Part shown: positions 34,236 through 46,339 of the stretch, in pieces
Layout of the letters: each line of letters starts with the position of its first letter
Numbering within the stretch: position 1 is the first letter of the stretch
Made by a program: the position numbers and the translations under genes
NCBI GenBank assembly: GCA_036244855.1
Contig: BQKZ01000586.1
Span: 16,387 to 80,386 of the forward strand
DNA: 64,000 bases
Reading direction: 5' to 3'
DNA from: Temnopleurus reevesii
Taxonomy: Eukaryota; Echinodermata; Echinoidea; Temnopleuroida; Temnopleuridae
Notes under the pieces: generated by a model
Told to the model about the DNA's origin: nothing
What the model saw: the letters and a program-made list of their open reading frames with translations, nothing else
Databases searched by the model: none

Positions 34236-34560
34236 ACAAGACAGATGAAAATATGATACTTTTTGCCCGATCAAGTATTTACACTATGATAGGAAATGCA
34301 GATGAAGAGAAAAATTTAGAGGTCTGTTGTTTTTGTAAAGAAAAGAAAAGAAAAGTTAATAACTCTTCAGTTTCAAACACATAATTAAGACTGTTTTTTA
34401 AGGAACTTGTCACGTAATTTAAAGACTGTCCAGTGATTGAAACTGCATTTTCTAATCCTCTTCTTTTATATGGCTTCATGGACATCTTTTCTCTATAGAC
34501 AAACCAGATGAAAATATGAACATGCATTTTGCTATATCAACTTCAACCCTTTAGATATAT

Positions 34561-35540
34561 TTGAAACTAAGAATATCTGAAAGTATAGAAGAATAAAATG
34601 AGGATCTACTATCCAAAAAGAGTAAAAATAGACTGGCACTTACAAATACGTGGCCTTTGGCCAGCAGAATGATCACGCTGTTGCGTCACATGATGCTTTG
34701 GAGTCTTAAACAACCAGTCGGTCGCCGGTGAATTATCATTGTTGAATTGCTTGTATGTTTTGCACTGGCTGAATCAGTTAAATTTTATTTTGATTCTCAA
34801 CACTGTTAGTCATTGCCTTGAAGTGGGCTACATACAGTAGCATTGGTTTCCAATAACATCAGACCTTCCTCAAAATGTATTCACTATATGGGATGATGCA
34901 AGAAAGGTAGCCCAATCAGTATCTAATGAGAATCGTATGGGTCATTTCCGGAGCAGTTCTCTCAGAGACTACATTATCAATCTTCAATTCTTACTATGAC
35001 ATTCTCATTACCAAACACACTAAGGGTGAGTACACAAAAAGTCCACGTCCGATTTTCACCAAGATACAAACTAATTTAAGAATGACTGGTATCATGTTTT
35101 TGTGCTGAATGAATGAATGAGAATCTTACCAAAATTATATTCCATAACGCACTCCAACCTTTCTCAAAGCTGTTCTTAACTTTAAGAACAACTTGGTGAA
35201 ACACTTCCGCCCCAGTGTGAATGGTTTAAGTATGATGAATGAATCAATAAACCATGGATTTATAAACAAAGTCCATGAATTAAAACATCTACTAAGGAAC
35301 AAGAACACACTATAACATGGTCAGTGAATACATATATGATGGAGTTTTCTCGGTCTGATGATTATGTCCTTAGAATTCAATCTAAGGGTCCTGTGTTAGA
35401 TTCCTGCTTGCATCACAAATTTTCCTTCAGCAAGAAAGCATTTGGAAACAAACCGTCTTGTGGTTTACTTAACTACCTCGTCATGAATCCAATTACTATA
35501 ATATGGTTTATGTTGGTCTGTTACAATGTGAACTGATTAA
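34561..35540. other. intergenic, partial family B element
   Basis: No gene recognised. About 35155-35211 is the right end of a family B element (GTTCTTAACTTTAAGAAC, then AACTTGGTGAAACACTTCCG). Confidence 0.5.
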
Positions 35541-35822
35541 GCATCGTGGTGTTGTGGTTCTGATTCTCGTAGGTTGTTGGTTCGTATCCCACCAATGGCA
35601 TAAATTTACTTCAAGAAATTTGTCCACATTGTATTGCACTCAACCCAGGTGAGGTAAATGGGGACGACAGGAAGAAATTCTTTTTAATGCGAGGCATCTT
35701 AGTGCATCCCAGCTAAAGCCAGATAATACCCAGAAGTGAGTGAAAAACTTTTAGCATCATTAGCACTGATAAGGTGGACCTGTGCACTATACAAGAAGCC
35801 ACCATTATTATTATTATTATCA
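35541..35822 (+). mobile_element. tRNA-derived SINE, copy 3
   Basis: Begins GCATCGTGGTGTTGTGGTTC (A-box region), with the B box GGTTCGTATCC at about 35579-35589. The body includes TCAAGAAATTTGTCCACATT and CACTCAACCCAGGTGAGG, and it ends in an (ATT)n tail at about 35810-35822. Same family as the copies at 28966 and 33951, opposite strand. Confidence 0.85.
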
Positions 35823-37367
35823 TATATATTACTATTGCTATAATGTGAGATTAGCATGATGACTTTCTTTTACATACTATAATTACCTACTATCATGAAA
35901 TGGAGTAAAACAAGTATTTGAAGTGAACAGGAAACAAGTCATTGGTAAAGAAAAAAGAAATAAGTATATGAAACCTTCAAAGAAGTTGTAAAATATATTT
36001 GAACATAACATACAATAATAGCTGCCATTGTTACGTTATTAGAGACATCATTAAATATTCAACATCCCTTCAGGGCAATTTCAAGCTTTTTGCCTTCAAA
36101 TAGATCAATGGTGTAATCCCCAATTATCACCATGTCCTCAGGATGAAAAACACTTGTCATAATTCAGCACTAGTCTTGGGCCTTCCCTTTCACGCATAAT
36201 TGAATCAATGACACTTTATTATTCGAAAAGTAAAGCAAATTTCTCTTTTTCTTTTGTTGGAAATCACAATGAAAGCTGTCACAAGACTCAGAACAGGTTC
36301 TAAGGATTAACCTAAAGTGCTTGCTGTAAAAATGAAGTGATGTATTGATTGAACAAGCATTTTATCTGTTAAAGTACACGGTGATCTTTCAAAAAGTTTC
36401 ATAAATGCATTTTATTGAGCAGTATTGATTGTTGTGTGGAGAATAGGTGTATTTTGACTCGAATGCAGGTAGATGTTTACAACAAATGAAAGATAATCTG
36501 TCGACATTGACTATTTCCCTTGTTCTACCTTATTTTCTACTGCAGGAATGATGAAGAAAGAAAAGCAATTCATCTGAAATTTTATGGTATAAAAGCCTAT
36601 TTCAGATGAAGGGTTACAAATTATTTGTTTCTATATCTTATATATGTGAATGGATTTTTTTTTTTTTACAAATGCTCACAATGATTTGAAAAGGATGTTA
36701 ACAAATTGTTGCATCCTGAAATGCATAAAATGTAAAGTGATTGTTTTTAATTTATTTCATTATATCTTCATCATTATTTCTTTATTTAGGAAAAAAATCA
36801 ATCATTTACTATGAACAAAAAATGACAAATTGGGCTCTGAATGAAGTGTTCCCTATAGTTTTATTTGGGATGTAAAATATAATTCATCCCTAAGATTAAA
36901 GGTTATAGACCCTTTTGATGATTGACATAGGAAAATTCACCCCGAAAACATGATATTTATCCACCATAGATCTCTACCCTGCTGAATGAAGAAAGAAATG
37001 TCTGCATTTTCCATGCACTCATCAAGAGAAGTGGAAAGCAATTCCTAATTTTATCCAAACTTCTCATCACCACTGGCGATAGTCCCAGAGCTTCATTTAC
37101 GGATGGAAACAGCTTCATGCTGTATCTGGGTACATTTCCTTCCATAAATGAAGTATTTCCCTTCCAATGTTATGTCTTGCCAACAGAAATGTGTCTTGTT
37201 TACTAAACATTGCTGGTGCTAGATCAGTCAATCACTCACTGCTGTCTATATCTTGGATCACATCGTTCTTTCAATACCCGTGTCTGATCACAATCTGCCT
37301 ACTCCCCCTGTGACCTATCACTCTGACCCGACAAGCCTCTGCCCGATTCACACCAGAAATATTTTAT
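35823..37367. other. intergenic, no gene recognised
   Basis: AT-rich. Only short frames without domains. Confidence 0.5.
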
Positions 37368-37966
37368 TTTATACATACTTTGAGAGATATATGATAGATA
37401 TATTTTTGTTGTTTCATCTGATGTGACTCATAGTTGTTCCATTGTCCATTAAATGTGTATAAAGTATCAACAAATGATCTCTTCGGTCTTCTATTGCTCT
37501 CATACCACACGATTCATTCTTCTTTTTTTTTAATCGTCAACCATTCAACAGGCATCACTTTTGGATCTAAACATTACTTTCATCCAAAATTGCCAATAGT
37601 AGTTAAGTTCTTTAAAAGGTTATCGTTTTTCATGTATTATACCAACAACAAAAAATTGCAGATAAACATGCTGATCAATTTAACAAATTTGTAATGATTT
37701 TGTGTACTTTAAACTAATAATATAGATTATTTCTATAGTGCTAAAAACAGAGAGTACCATAGCGCTTTACAATTTAACAGAGGCTTTACAATTTAACAGA
37801 GGATAAAAAAAAAGAATGAATCGTGTGGTATGAGAGCAATAGAAGATCGAAGAGATCATTTATTGATACTTTATACACTTTTAATGGACAATGGAACAAC
37901 TATGAGTCACATCCGATGAAACAACAAAAATATATCCATCGTATATCTCTCAAAGTATGTATAAAG
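37368..37966. repeat. large inverted repeat, arms about 162 bp
   Basis: The left arm 37368-37531 and right arm 37805-37966 are reverse complements with only about 6-7 differences by eye (roughly 95% identity). The left arm holds ATGAGTCA-type and CACACGATTCATTCTTC blocks. The spacer of about 273 bp includes a SINE-tail-like piece (TAGCGCTTTACAATTTAACA near 37760). A transcript could fold into a long duplex. There is no transposase and no clear target duplication. Confidence 0.88.
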
Positions 37967-39150
37967 TTACCTTTACTTAACAAACAGTTTGAAACCATAT
38001 TCTAGGTTGAAAAAAATTTCAGAATGGGTCTGCTGCTATAAGCAGGAGCTGTATTTGATAACGGTGATACAAGAACTATGTAGTCTCAAGTTGGGTATGC
38101 CAGCCTGAAAATTTTAAACAAGTCAACGGTATTTTTGCCAGATATGCTGTGGTCTGAATGAGACGGGCCGATGAGCTTTTCGGATCTAGATCAGACTTTA
38201 CGGCCTTAAAAAAGTGGAACTAGAATAATTTGATGAGACATCGTTCTAAATCTACAACACTTGGACCGGGAGTTTGACAACTGGACGGGATGGGGAGGGG
38301 ATATAGCATCCTCATTTTGATATATTCCTTTTCATAGTTTTGTTAGTAAATGAATATACTTCAGTAATGTTAGATGGGGTGAATAGAAACACTGGGATGG
38401 AGAGAGACAAAGCTTTCCTAATTAATTTAGATTTGCTTTCACTTTTTGCCAATTTTTCACACAGATTGAAAGATTTATCCAAGGACAGGGTCCTTAGACT
38501 GATTCATCTTATCAAAGACGAAATTGTTTTAATGGTCCAAGTTTTGTCCCGGTTCACCCAGGGCATTCCTATTTGTCTCATTCCACGCTCACATAAAGAA
38601 AATTGAGAACTTTTGTTGGGAAATTTCATCAGACCCCCCCCCCAAATATGATCATACCTCACCCCTTCATCTCGATACTCCTCTGAAGACCTCTAATGCC
38701 ACCAGCATATTGAGTTTATCAAGATGGGTGTAAGCTAGTTCCTCTCAAAGGAATAATGCCAGACAAAGATCCCGACTATCCGTTATGATCATATTCCAAC
38801 AATCTAGACATTTACACTACAAAGGAAATTAGTTGATTTTGTCACATTTTGGTTGGTTGTCTGAAGAACAAAAATAAATGGACACCTAGAATTTGTCAAA
38901 CTTTCTCATGAGTTTGATATTTAAAACACCAGCTAAAATTTAGAATGCCCATTTTACCTGTTAATGAGGGACCTTTGCTATATGATATTTTATTTACTTA
39001 TTACAACCATATTATTACAACCATATTATTATTACAACCAGATTTTTTGGTTAATTATCTATTCTTTTTCATTTATTTATTTTGTTGTTGCCTGTTTTAT
39101 TTGTTCTATTTTGTTACATTTTTTTCAATAAGTTTTTCATTTTCCAACTC
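37967..39150. other. intergenic, no gene recognised
   Basis: Holds a poly-C tract near 38634 and a short ATTATTACAACCAT triplication near 39000-39045. The 88-codon frame at 38340-38606 has a plausible amino-acid mix but no recognisable domain and was not called. Confidence 0.5.
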
Positions 39151-39151
39151 T

Positions 39152-39330
39152 TAACACGATATAAACTATTTCTGATAAGTTAAGTGGGCCACAGACAATA
39201 GAGCCGTACTATGTGTATTCAACTGTGCGAACACAACAATCGCAAGCCGGTTCCGATTTGAATAGCATTACAAAGGACCATTGAATTTGCGTTTGACTTT
39301 ATTTTTCGAAAATAGTTTATATTGTGTTCT
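39152..39330. mobile_element. family C miniature element, copy 2
   Basis: Starts AACACGATATAAACTATTTC and ends with the inverted AAATAGTTTATATTGTGTT. The interior has CGCAAGCCGGTTCCGATTTG, followed by AATAGCATTACAAAGGACC. CTCTT flanks both ends. Strongly similar to copy 1 at 2381-2557. Confidence 0.85.
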
Positions 39331-39432
39331 CTTTCAATTCATACTTATTTGCTCATTAATGAATTTATTAATGAATTATCATAATTCTATTTCATTTCTC
39401 ATCTCTTTTTTGAGAGGAAGGGGTCATTTGAC

Positions 39433-39606
39433 TAGTTTGAAAGCACAAACCCTAGACTTTCGGTGTGTGCGTGTGTAGGGCATGATGGGTATACATTGTG
39501 TGACTACATCACACACATACAGCATTGCTTTATCCACACAATGCATACCCTGTATCACTCTCTGTGTATGCGCACAACGAAACCCAAGGGTCTGTTCTTG
39601 CGTCTA
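39433..39606. mobile_element. family D Mutator-like MITE, copy 3
   Basis: 174 bp with ends TAGTTTGAAAGCACAAACCC and, inverted, TAGACGCAAGAACAGACCC. Perfect 9-bp direct repeats TCATTTGAC flank it at 39424-39432 and 39607-39615. The interior is highly similar to copy 2 at 24990-25160. Confidence 0.92.
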
Positions 39607-39938
39607 TCATTTGACTCACAATTACCACTAAATTCACACTTTGGATACCAATGCACCGATTTACACATTTTATGTCTGCTGTGATAAAAATGCATTTAAC
39701 AAGATTGATATTATCATGGTCCTTTGCAATATAAAGAGGCCTATATGGTCAAGCCTGTATCATGGATATTGTGAATAGAAATATATAGCACTGGGGACTC
39801 AGCCCTGTGAGACAATTCTTTCCTGCTTTATTTTTGGCCCACAAATAGGATGGCATTTCATCCCATTGGGGCAGTTTTCAGAGAAGACAATGAATATATT
39901 TCCCCCTAAAATAACTTTAAATAAACCATATATACATT

Positions 39939-40117
39939 TAACACAATATAAACTATTTCCGCAAAATAAAAATGGTCATGGACAATAGATCCGTACGCCG
40001 TGTATGGAACTGCGCGGACACGACAATAACGAGCCACTTCCAATTTTAATAGCATTACAAAAGAGCATTGAATTTGGAGTTCGACTTGATTTATTGGAAA
40101 TAGATTATATGGTGTTA
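39939..40117. mobile_element. family C miniature element, copy 3
   Basis: Starts AACACAATATAAACTATTTC and ends AATAGATTATATGGTGTT. ATTT flanks both ends. Interior GGACAATAGATCCGTACG matches the other copies. Confidence 0.85.
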
Positions 40118-40127
40118 TTTGTGTGTT

Positions 40128-40292
40128 TAACACAATATAATTAGCTTTTTCTGCAAAATGATATTGAATGCCACTTCAACGCTCCTTTGTAATGTTATTG
40201 ATATCGGCTTGAAATTAAGATGTTCGCACATTTCAATACATGACATACAGATCTAATGTCCTATGACACACTTAATTCTACACAATTGTTTC
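40128..40292. mobile_element. family C miniature element, copy 4 (inverted)
   Basis: Immediately follows copy 3 in the opposite orientation. It has a recognisable AACACAATATAATTAG left end, then CAACGCTCCTTTGTAATG and TTCAATACATGACATACAG as reverse complements of copy 2 blocks. The right end is eroded. Confidence 0.75.
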
Positions 40293-43290
40293 TAATTATG
40301 TTGATTTTAATTCTTGGAAGTTTTTGTATTTGAAAAGCCATTCAATAATTATGCTTTACTTTGTTTATGGTATTTCTCAATGATGATTTTAATTGTTTAC
40401 TTAGCCACCATCAACATATCTTATTTTTCCTTCAGTGTTCATATTTACTTTAGATATCATATGTAGGTATTTCTTAAAGTCATAAATATATAAAGTTAAA
40501 TGTGGTTGTATTTATTGACCTCTAGTAGATTGGATATCAATAGCTTTGATAAGATAATTTATCTTAATAACTTGTAGTTGTTCAATATGAAAATTCCTTA
40601 GAATCCATTGTTGTCATATGTTTACTTTTTCATATTTAGTGTAAACATAGTAAAAATTTGTGATAAAAAGTTTAGGAAAGACACAGGTTTGCTTGTCAAA
40701 GACACTTTGATGAGGATAGAAATTTGCTCATCTCTCAATGATTGATGGCAATCTGAGTGACCTCTACTTTGAACATGCTAGTCTAAATATTAGTGCCAAT
40801 TTGAACACAATTACCTACAATATAGAGATAACTTCAGATATGGTGTCAAAACACTGCATTACCACAACCCCAACCCACTTCTGTAATGGCTTAAAAAAGT
40901 TTTGCAAAAGACAAATAAATTTTCATAAGAATGAATAGACACAGAGTTTGAAATTCGGAACTCAGCAACCTATCAGCAGCCAAAGCCACCAAAGAATTAA
41001 GTTCTGCCTTCACGTTTTTGATTGATAGAAGTCAGTAATAGATATCCTCAAAGGAATATTGAATTTAAAACCAGTTAAGGTAATGTTACAATAGAGTTGT
41101 GATAAAGTACAAGTACATATAATAATTTATCTGTGTTTGTCAATCAAAACAATTTTTGAATACAAGTCTACTGTAAAAGGCACACTCTTTTAATTACTCC
41201 AGTAGGAAATTTTAGACAAACCAAGCACTGCACTTTTTATATGAACCAATAGTACAAAATGATTTCCAGTTTCTTTCCCCAAGTCAGTGCTTTATACAGA
41301 CCTACGCTATGCATTGAAATAAATTATTTCCTAAAATAAAGCCATGCACATGCTCTGCTATTTAGGCACTGATAAGTGTTTAATGTGATTAGTCCATATA
41401 GTTCCATGTACTTTCCATTTGTACATATATGTAGCGTATAATTGGAGGCAAATTGGCAATAATTGAAGCACTTTGTTGAAATTGATGGAGGGAAAGATAA
41501 GCTTTGTGTTGATCAAGCTGCTTTTCCTTTACTCTTGAAAGAAGTGCAAGTCATTTGAGATTAATAATCTGTATATTAATGCGTTAATGGAACTTGAGTC
41601 TCTTCTGGAAATGATTGCTTAAAGATAAATTGCTCAAATCTTGTAGGAAGTTCAGTTCCAGTAATTACTGATTCTATCTGAGAACTGAGTACAACAGAGC
41701 CTCAAGGGATGTAAAGAGGATAAAATTGTTTATTTTAGGAAAAAATTATGCCAAACAAATCATTACATATAAAAACACGTCTTTTCTTCAAAGAGGAGAA
41801 AAAAATCTGCTTAATGACACATGACTATTTTGCTCCATTATCTACGTAAACTTCATTTCCTTGCATTGATTTTGGTATTTTTTCTTTAAAGATTATACAA
41901 ATTTGATTTTCAAAGAAAAGAATATCTACCCATTGTGCTACCCTTAGCTTTCCCTTTTGATTATTTGCCAGGTGATTCTTCATTTGGATTAAGTTTTCAA
42001 AAGCAAAAAAGCCATCTTGAATTTGTTTTCAATTTGTTCATGTTGTTTCCAAACCATTGTTTCAAAACATCTCTTTTGATTTGTTACCCCCTTGTGTAAC
42101 GTATCAGCTCTCATAATAAATTTGATGTCTGAGATCGAAACTGTTTTCAGAGACACCCCTTAAATTGATTTGATTGTTATTAGCTATAAACGTGATATTT
42201 TGACACCCTGAAACTAAATATATTGACACCTTGGGACTAAATATTGAGCAATTTTTTCATAACATTCAAACTATCTTAACTCTTTAAATCCTTGAAGAGG
42301 TTCATCTTGTTACATTATTGACTTTGAAGTTAAGAATAAAAATATTTATAATGAAATCAAATCACACAAATGATCAGGTAATGTAAGAGAATAACCTTTG
42401 AATGTAACAATGGAATTTGATTATACTCATACAGGAGACAAACAAGTTATGTTTTTAAAATATCAAATGTTGTTTTTTACCAAAATTGGTGCATGAGATT
42501 ATGGAATTTCACAAGGTTATTCACTTTCTCTTCCAAGAGTTAATATTTGGATCATAAGTCATACTTTTTAGGGGGATGTGCAGGAATCCAACATTATATA
42601 TCTGACAAAAAGTGAGTTATTCAATACTGTCTTTTCCTTTCTCTAGTTTTCTTTTGCAATTGGAAAACTATGTGCGTAGAAAGGAATACAAAATATATTA
42701 GTGATTTTTCAACTATTGTTTCATTATGAGCTGACTAATTTGTCCACAGCAAAAACAAAAGAAGGAAAATTAGAATAAAACTCTCATATTCCATATATTT
42801 AGAAAAGACTCGTAAGTCCGTCAAAGTCCTTCTTCAAATTTTATTTTTATGATATGGCATTGTCAGAACATCTGTCCAGATGTTACTCTCCCAAGCAATA
42901 ACAGAAATGGGAGAGAATAAAGACACTCGTCATATTGTAATTCAAATTGAAATCACTGTCATTCTATGACCCACTTCAGCTAGATTAATGTCAGTTTTGA
43001 CAAGAGCAGGATAAACTGTAAAAGACAAGGAACCTTCCCATTCATTAAATCAAACTTTAAAGGTAAAAGTTTACTTTAAGTAATTGTGCAATCAGTACTT
43101 TCCTTGATATATCTGAAATATAAAGATTTTTTTGCTCTCACTTTTTGTAATTCAAGAGTGAAAATATTTGGATATCAGTGTATGTTCATAGGAAATAGAG
43201 GCCTGGCTGGATTTTCACTCAGTTGCACGGTTTCTATATTTTTCATTTTGTTGAAAAATGTCGAGAGTCGCACCTGGGCATTACTTCTTG
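40293..43290. other. intergenic, no gene recognised
   Basis: About 3 kb of AT-rich DNA with no clear repeat, motif or coding signal by eye. Confidence 0.5.
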
Positions 43291-43293
43291 TGG

Positions 43294-43425
43294 CTGAATG
43301 ATTGAAAATCTTAGGAGTGTTATACTCATAAGATTCTCAATCATTCAGCGGCAAAAACATATGCCAGTCTAAATCATATTCCAGTCTCTCTTCAAGTCGA
43401 TCTTTACTAAAAGAATGACAGAGTA
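43294..43425. repeat. hairpin and partial family B element
   Basis: 43294-43313 pairs with 43329-43348 (19 of 20 positions, 15-nt loop; arm CTGAATGATTGAAAATCTTA). The block from 43325 onward (CATAAGATTCTCAATCATTC, then CATATGCCAGTC) corresponds to the right part of the family B copy at 48643-48810. Confidence 0.6.
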
Positions 43426-43699
43426 AAATACTGCCCTTTAGTTCTTTTTTATGTAGGAGAGAATTTCATCATTATTTTTACTTCAATAAAGAATAGAAAG
43501 TCCATAGAAAATCCCATAAGAATGTAATCATGGTGTCATGTGGAAAGAGGAAATCACAAATTTCAGAAATTAAACTTCATTTTGTGGATCGGACATTAAT
43601 CTTTTTATGAAATGATCAATGAACAATTACTTCTTATCTATAGGCTCACAGGGAGGGAAATGTCCGGATGCCAGTAATGTTCAGGGTCTGAAAGGGAAA

Positions 43700-43865
43700 N
43701 NNNNNNNNNNNNNNNNNNNNNNNNNNNNNNNNNNNNNNNNNNNNNNNNNNNNNNNNNNNNNNNNNNNNNNNNNNNNNNNNNNNNNNNNNNNNNNNNNNNN
43801 NNNNNNNNNNNNNNNNNNNNNNNNNNNNNNNNNNNNNNNNNNNNNNNNNNNNNNNNNNNNNNNNN
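43700..43865. other. assembly gap (166 N)
   Basis: Run of N followed directly by a G homopolymer, a likely cause of the gap. Frames across it are artefacts. Confidence 1.
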
Positions 43866-46270
43866 AAGGGGGGGGGGGGTGCTACCATAATGTTGAACTT
43901 GCAGCAAGATCAATCTTTGCTTATTACTTGATTGTCTCTGTAACCATGTGCAAGGTTTTTAGTAGATTAGGGGCAGTATAGGAAAATGTGCTATGTCGGG
44001 TTGCGGATATCCAATGTGTTTGATGGTCCCGGAGAATTTTAATGTTTATAATTAATTTAGCATAAAACAATGGTGCGATATTTGTGAGTAAACGTATTAG
44101 TGAATTAAGAAAAGGAAAGTGAAATTTTTCCTTTAAGAGAATGGTCTGGAGAGAGGGGAGAAGACATTTTGACAGTTTGTGTATGTTTCTATCGTGGGGT
44201 CACATGAGGTCACAAGCCGTATGCCTTTAACTAGCTCAGCTCTGTTTGCTACCAAAATACGAGGGTCATAAAGTGAGCAGGAGAATGGGTCATGACCATG
44301 TTTGGATTTTTAGAGTATTTATAAGCTTATCTTGATCTGCTTTGCCCAACTTGACTCCATGTTTGTAGTTATTTCTTGTAGATTTACGAGCACAGTTGTA
44401 AAAGTCTCTGCGTTATGTCTCGGTTAAATGGCTTAAACGATGCATGTGTCTTGATCCCTGCTCCAGCACATAAAATAAATTGAATTCATAAAATCAAAGA
44501 AAAATAATCAGATGAAGGGCATACTGGGCATGGAATCAATGAAAATCAGCAAGTTATCGGTCCTTTTTGGAAAGTTTGCAAATGATTAAATGCATTATAT
44601 AAAGATTGTTTTCATTTAAGATAAATCCCAACTGCCAGATTATAACTTCATAAGAATAATTGATGTTGTACAGAGATAAATACATAAATAAATAATAGGC
44701 TTCAATATGAACATTAAATTCTTCAAAAGAGCTAAAAGATAAAATGTTACCACCATATACACACTTTTCTAAAATTGGGGATGCTTAATTCAGTTTTAAT
44801 AGATATTTTGATAATGCTTGAGTAGCTTTTCAATTACTATTTTTTAAATTTTTGTACTTTTTGATGTTTTTTCATCCATCTTGATATATTTACAGAGGAC
44901 AAACAGCTTGGTTTAAATTGTTTAAATCACATAATCATAATGTTGCACAGTGTCTTTAAATGTTAATGATAGTCAATCGTTCAAATTCAAAGCATGTATC
45001 CATGGTTTCACTCTTCATCACTATAGATACTTCAGTTATCTAAATATAAACCAGTCATCCAGAAGCACATTCCCAGTAGTGAGATAAAAAGCAAATGGAG
45101 TGACGTGGTTGGGTTTAATAAAAAAATCTTTAGGTGGAAGACGTGGCTCTGGCTTATTTTTCACTTGCATAAAAATTAGAATTTTGTCACAGACTCTTAT
45201 TGGGCAGTTTATTACCTGCTGTCTCTTTTGAAGATATGCCAACCTTCTGGTGAATTTATTGTTAGAAATTAAAATATGAATAGCTAAATGAGAGCAACAA
45301 AAGTTTCATATCAGAGAAAAACGTGAATAAAAAGCCAAAGGACTGAAGCAAATATATTCTCATCAGAAATCATGTGAAATATATCTTCTCAATGTCATCT
45401 ATTTGGGAGCTAAACATTGAATTCACATAAAACTGCACATCATCAATATCCAAGGAGGATGAAAGCCAGGTTTTGGATAAATAACTTTGTATGACCATTG
45501 AGTTTGTGTTTCTCAATCGCTATGATTGCCTTACAGACTTACCTTGTATTCCAAATTAATATCTTTATCTTCAAGATTTGTAACTCGAATGTGAAGTTCA
45601 ATTAAAGAATAATAATATTTAAATGATATTTACATGATTAGATGAAGCAGTCACTAGAAATATGTCAGCGTGTCCAGGAGTCCAGGATAAAACAATTTAC
45701 AAGCTATATAAAACCAAATAAATCTACTGAAGATGTAGAACAACTATGACTTTTTCTTTATTTTGGACTGTGATCAGATGAATGGAACAGCTAAATACTT
45801 AATGTCGTATTCTAAAATATATAAAATAAAAAATGGAATCTTTCGTCAGACAAGTACCCAAGTCCATTGATTATTGCAAATACTGCATGAATAACTTGTG
45901 AGTGCAGTGTATGAGGCTACTTAATGCTATTTAATGTTTGATCAATTAGATTTATCAGTCTGATAAGAAAATTGCCAGAAAAAGAAATATGTAGACCTTC
46001 TTTTCTACTGGTCCATTAATGTGACCAGTGATCATTGTTTGTGCTTTTAGTATTTATGTATTCTGCAATCAAAGTGGAATTCATGATGAATCAAAACCTA
46101 AACCACCATTCTTGATAAATCAAAAGATAAACCACAAAATACCCCACATTAATTCACTGAAGCAACTGGTAGCATTCATAGTTTTGTGACATAAACTACT
46201 TCTATCGGAATACCAAAGATACCAGTTGAAGAATGACTGTTTATATTCAAAGTTTATGAAATGACCTTAG
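43866..46270. other. intergenic, one dispersed repeat
   Basis: No gene recognised. 44820-44970 pairs with the dispersed repeat near 6060-6210. Confidence 0.5.
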
Positions 46271-46277
46271 TATCAAA

Positions 46278-46313
46278 CCAATAGCCAATCAGAGCTATCG
46301 CTTGGTATATAAA
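46278..46313 (+). promoter_or_regulatory. promoter-like CCAAT/CCAAT/TATA arrangement
   Basis: Two CCAAT boxes (46278-46282 and 46285-46289) lie just upstream of TATATAAA (46306-46313). Spacing is reasonable for a core promoter. The following plus-strand frame, 46324-46557, lacks an ATG at its start and has no recognisable domain, so no gene is assigned. Confidence 0.35.
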
Positions 46314-46339
46314 CACTTGAATCTTGAATCTTCAAAAAA

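Larger units (their letters stand above)
33329..34560. repeat. degenerate tandem repeat of the receptor 5' end
   Basis: A unit beginning AGATGAAAATATGAAGA and continuing CATTTTGCCAAATCAAGTAT, then a TGCACA block, a T-rich run and a CTTCACTGTCGTGTTTCAT-like block, occurs at 33329 (overlapping the gene start), in part at 33488, and at 33803, 34240 and 34504. In the 33803 and 34504 units the start codon is kept on the minus strand: the first codons read MYLHIFI (then a stop) and MHVHIFIWFV, against MSLHIFIYIV in the gene. In the 34240 unit the ATG is lost but HIFI remains in frame. A SINE separates the 33803 and 34240 units. Confidence 0.75.

Noticed and set aside
34279..34527. 82-codon minus-strand frame as a second receptor gene
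   Set aside because: Only its first ten or so residues match the receptor's start. The remainder has no LRR sequence, so it is treated as a repeat-unit stub.
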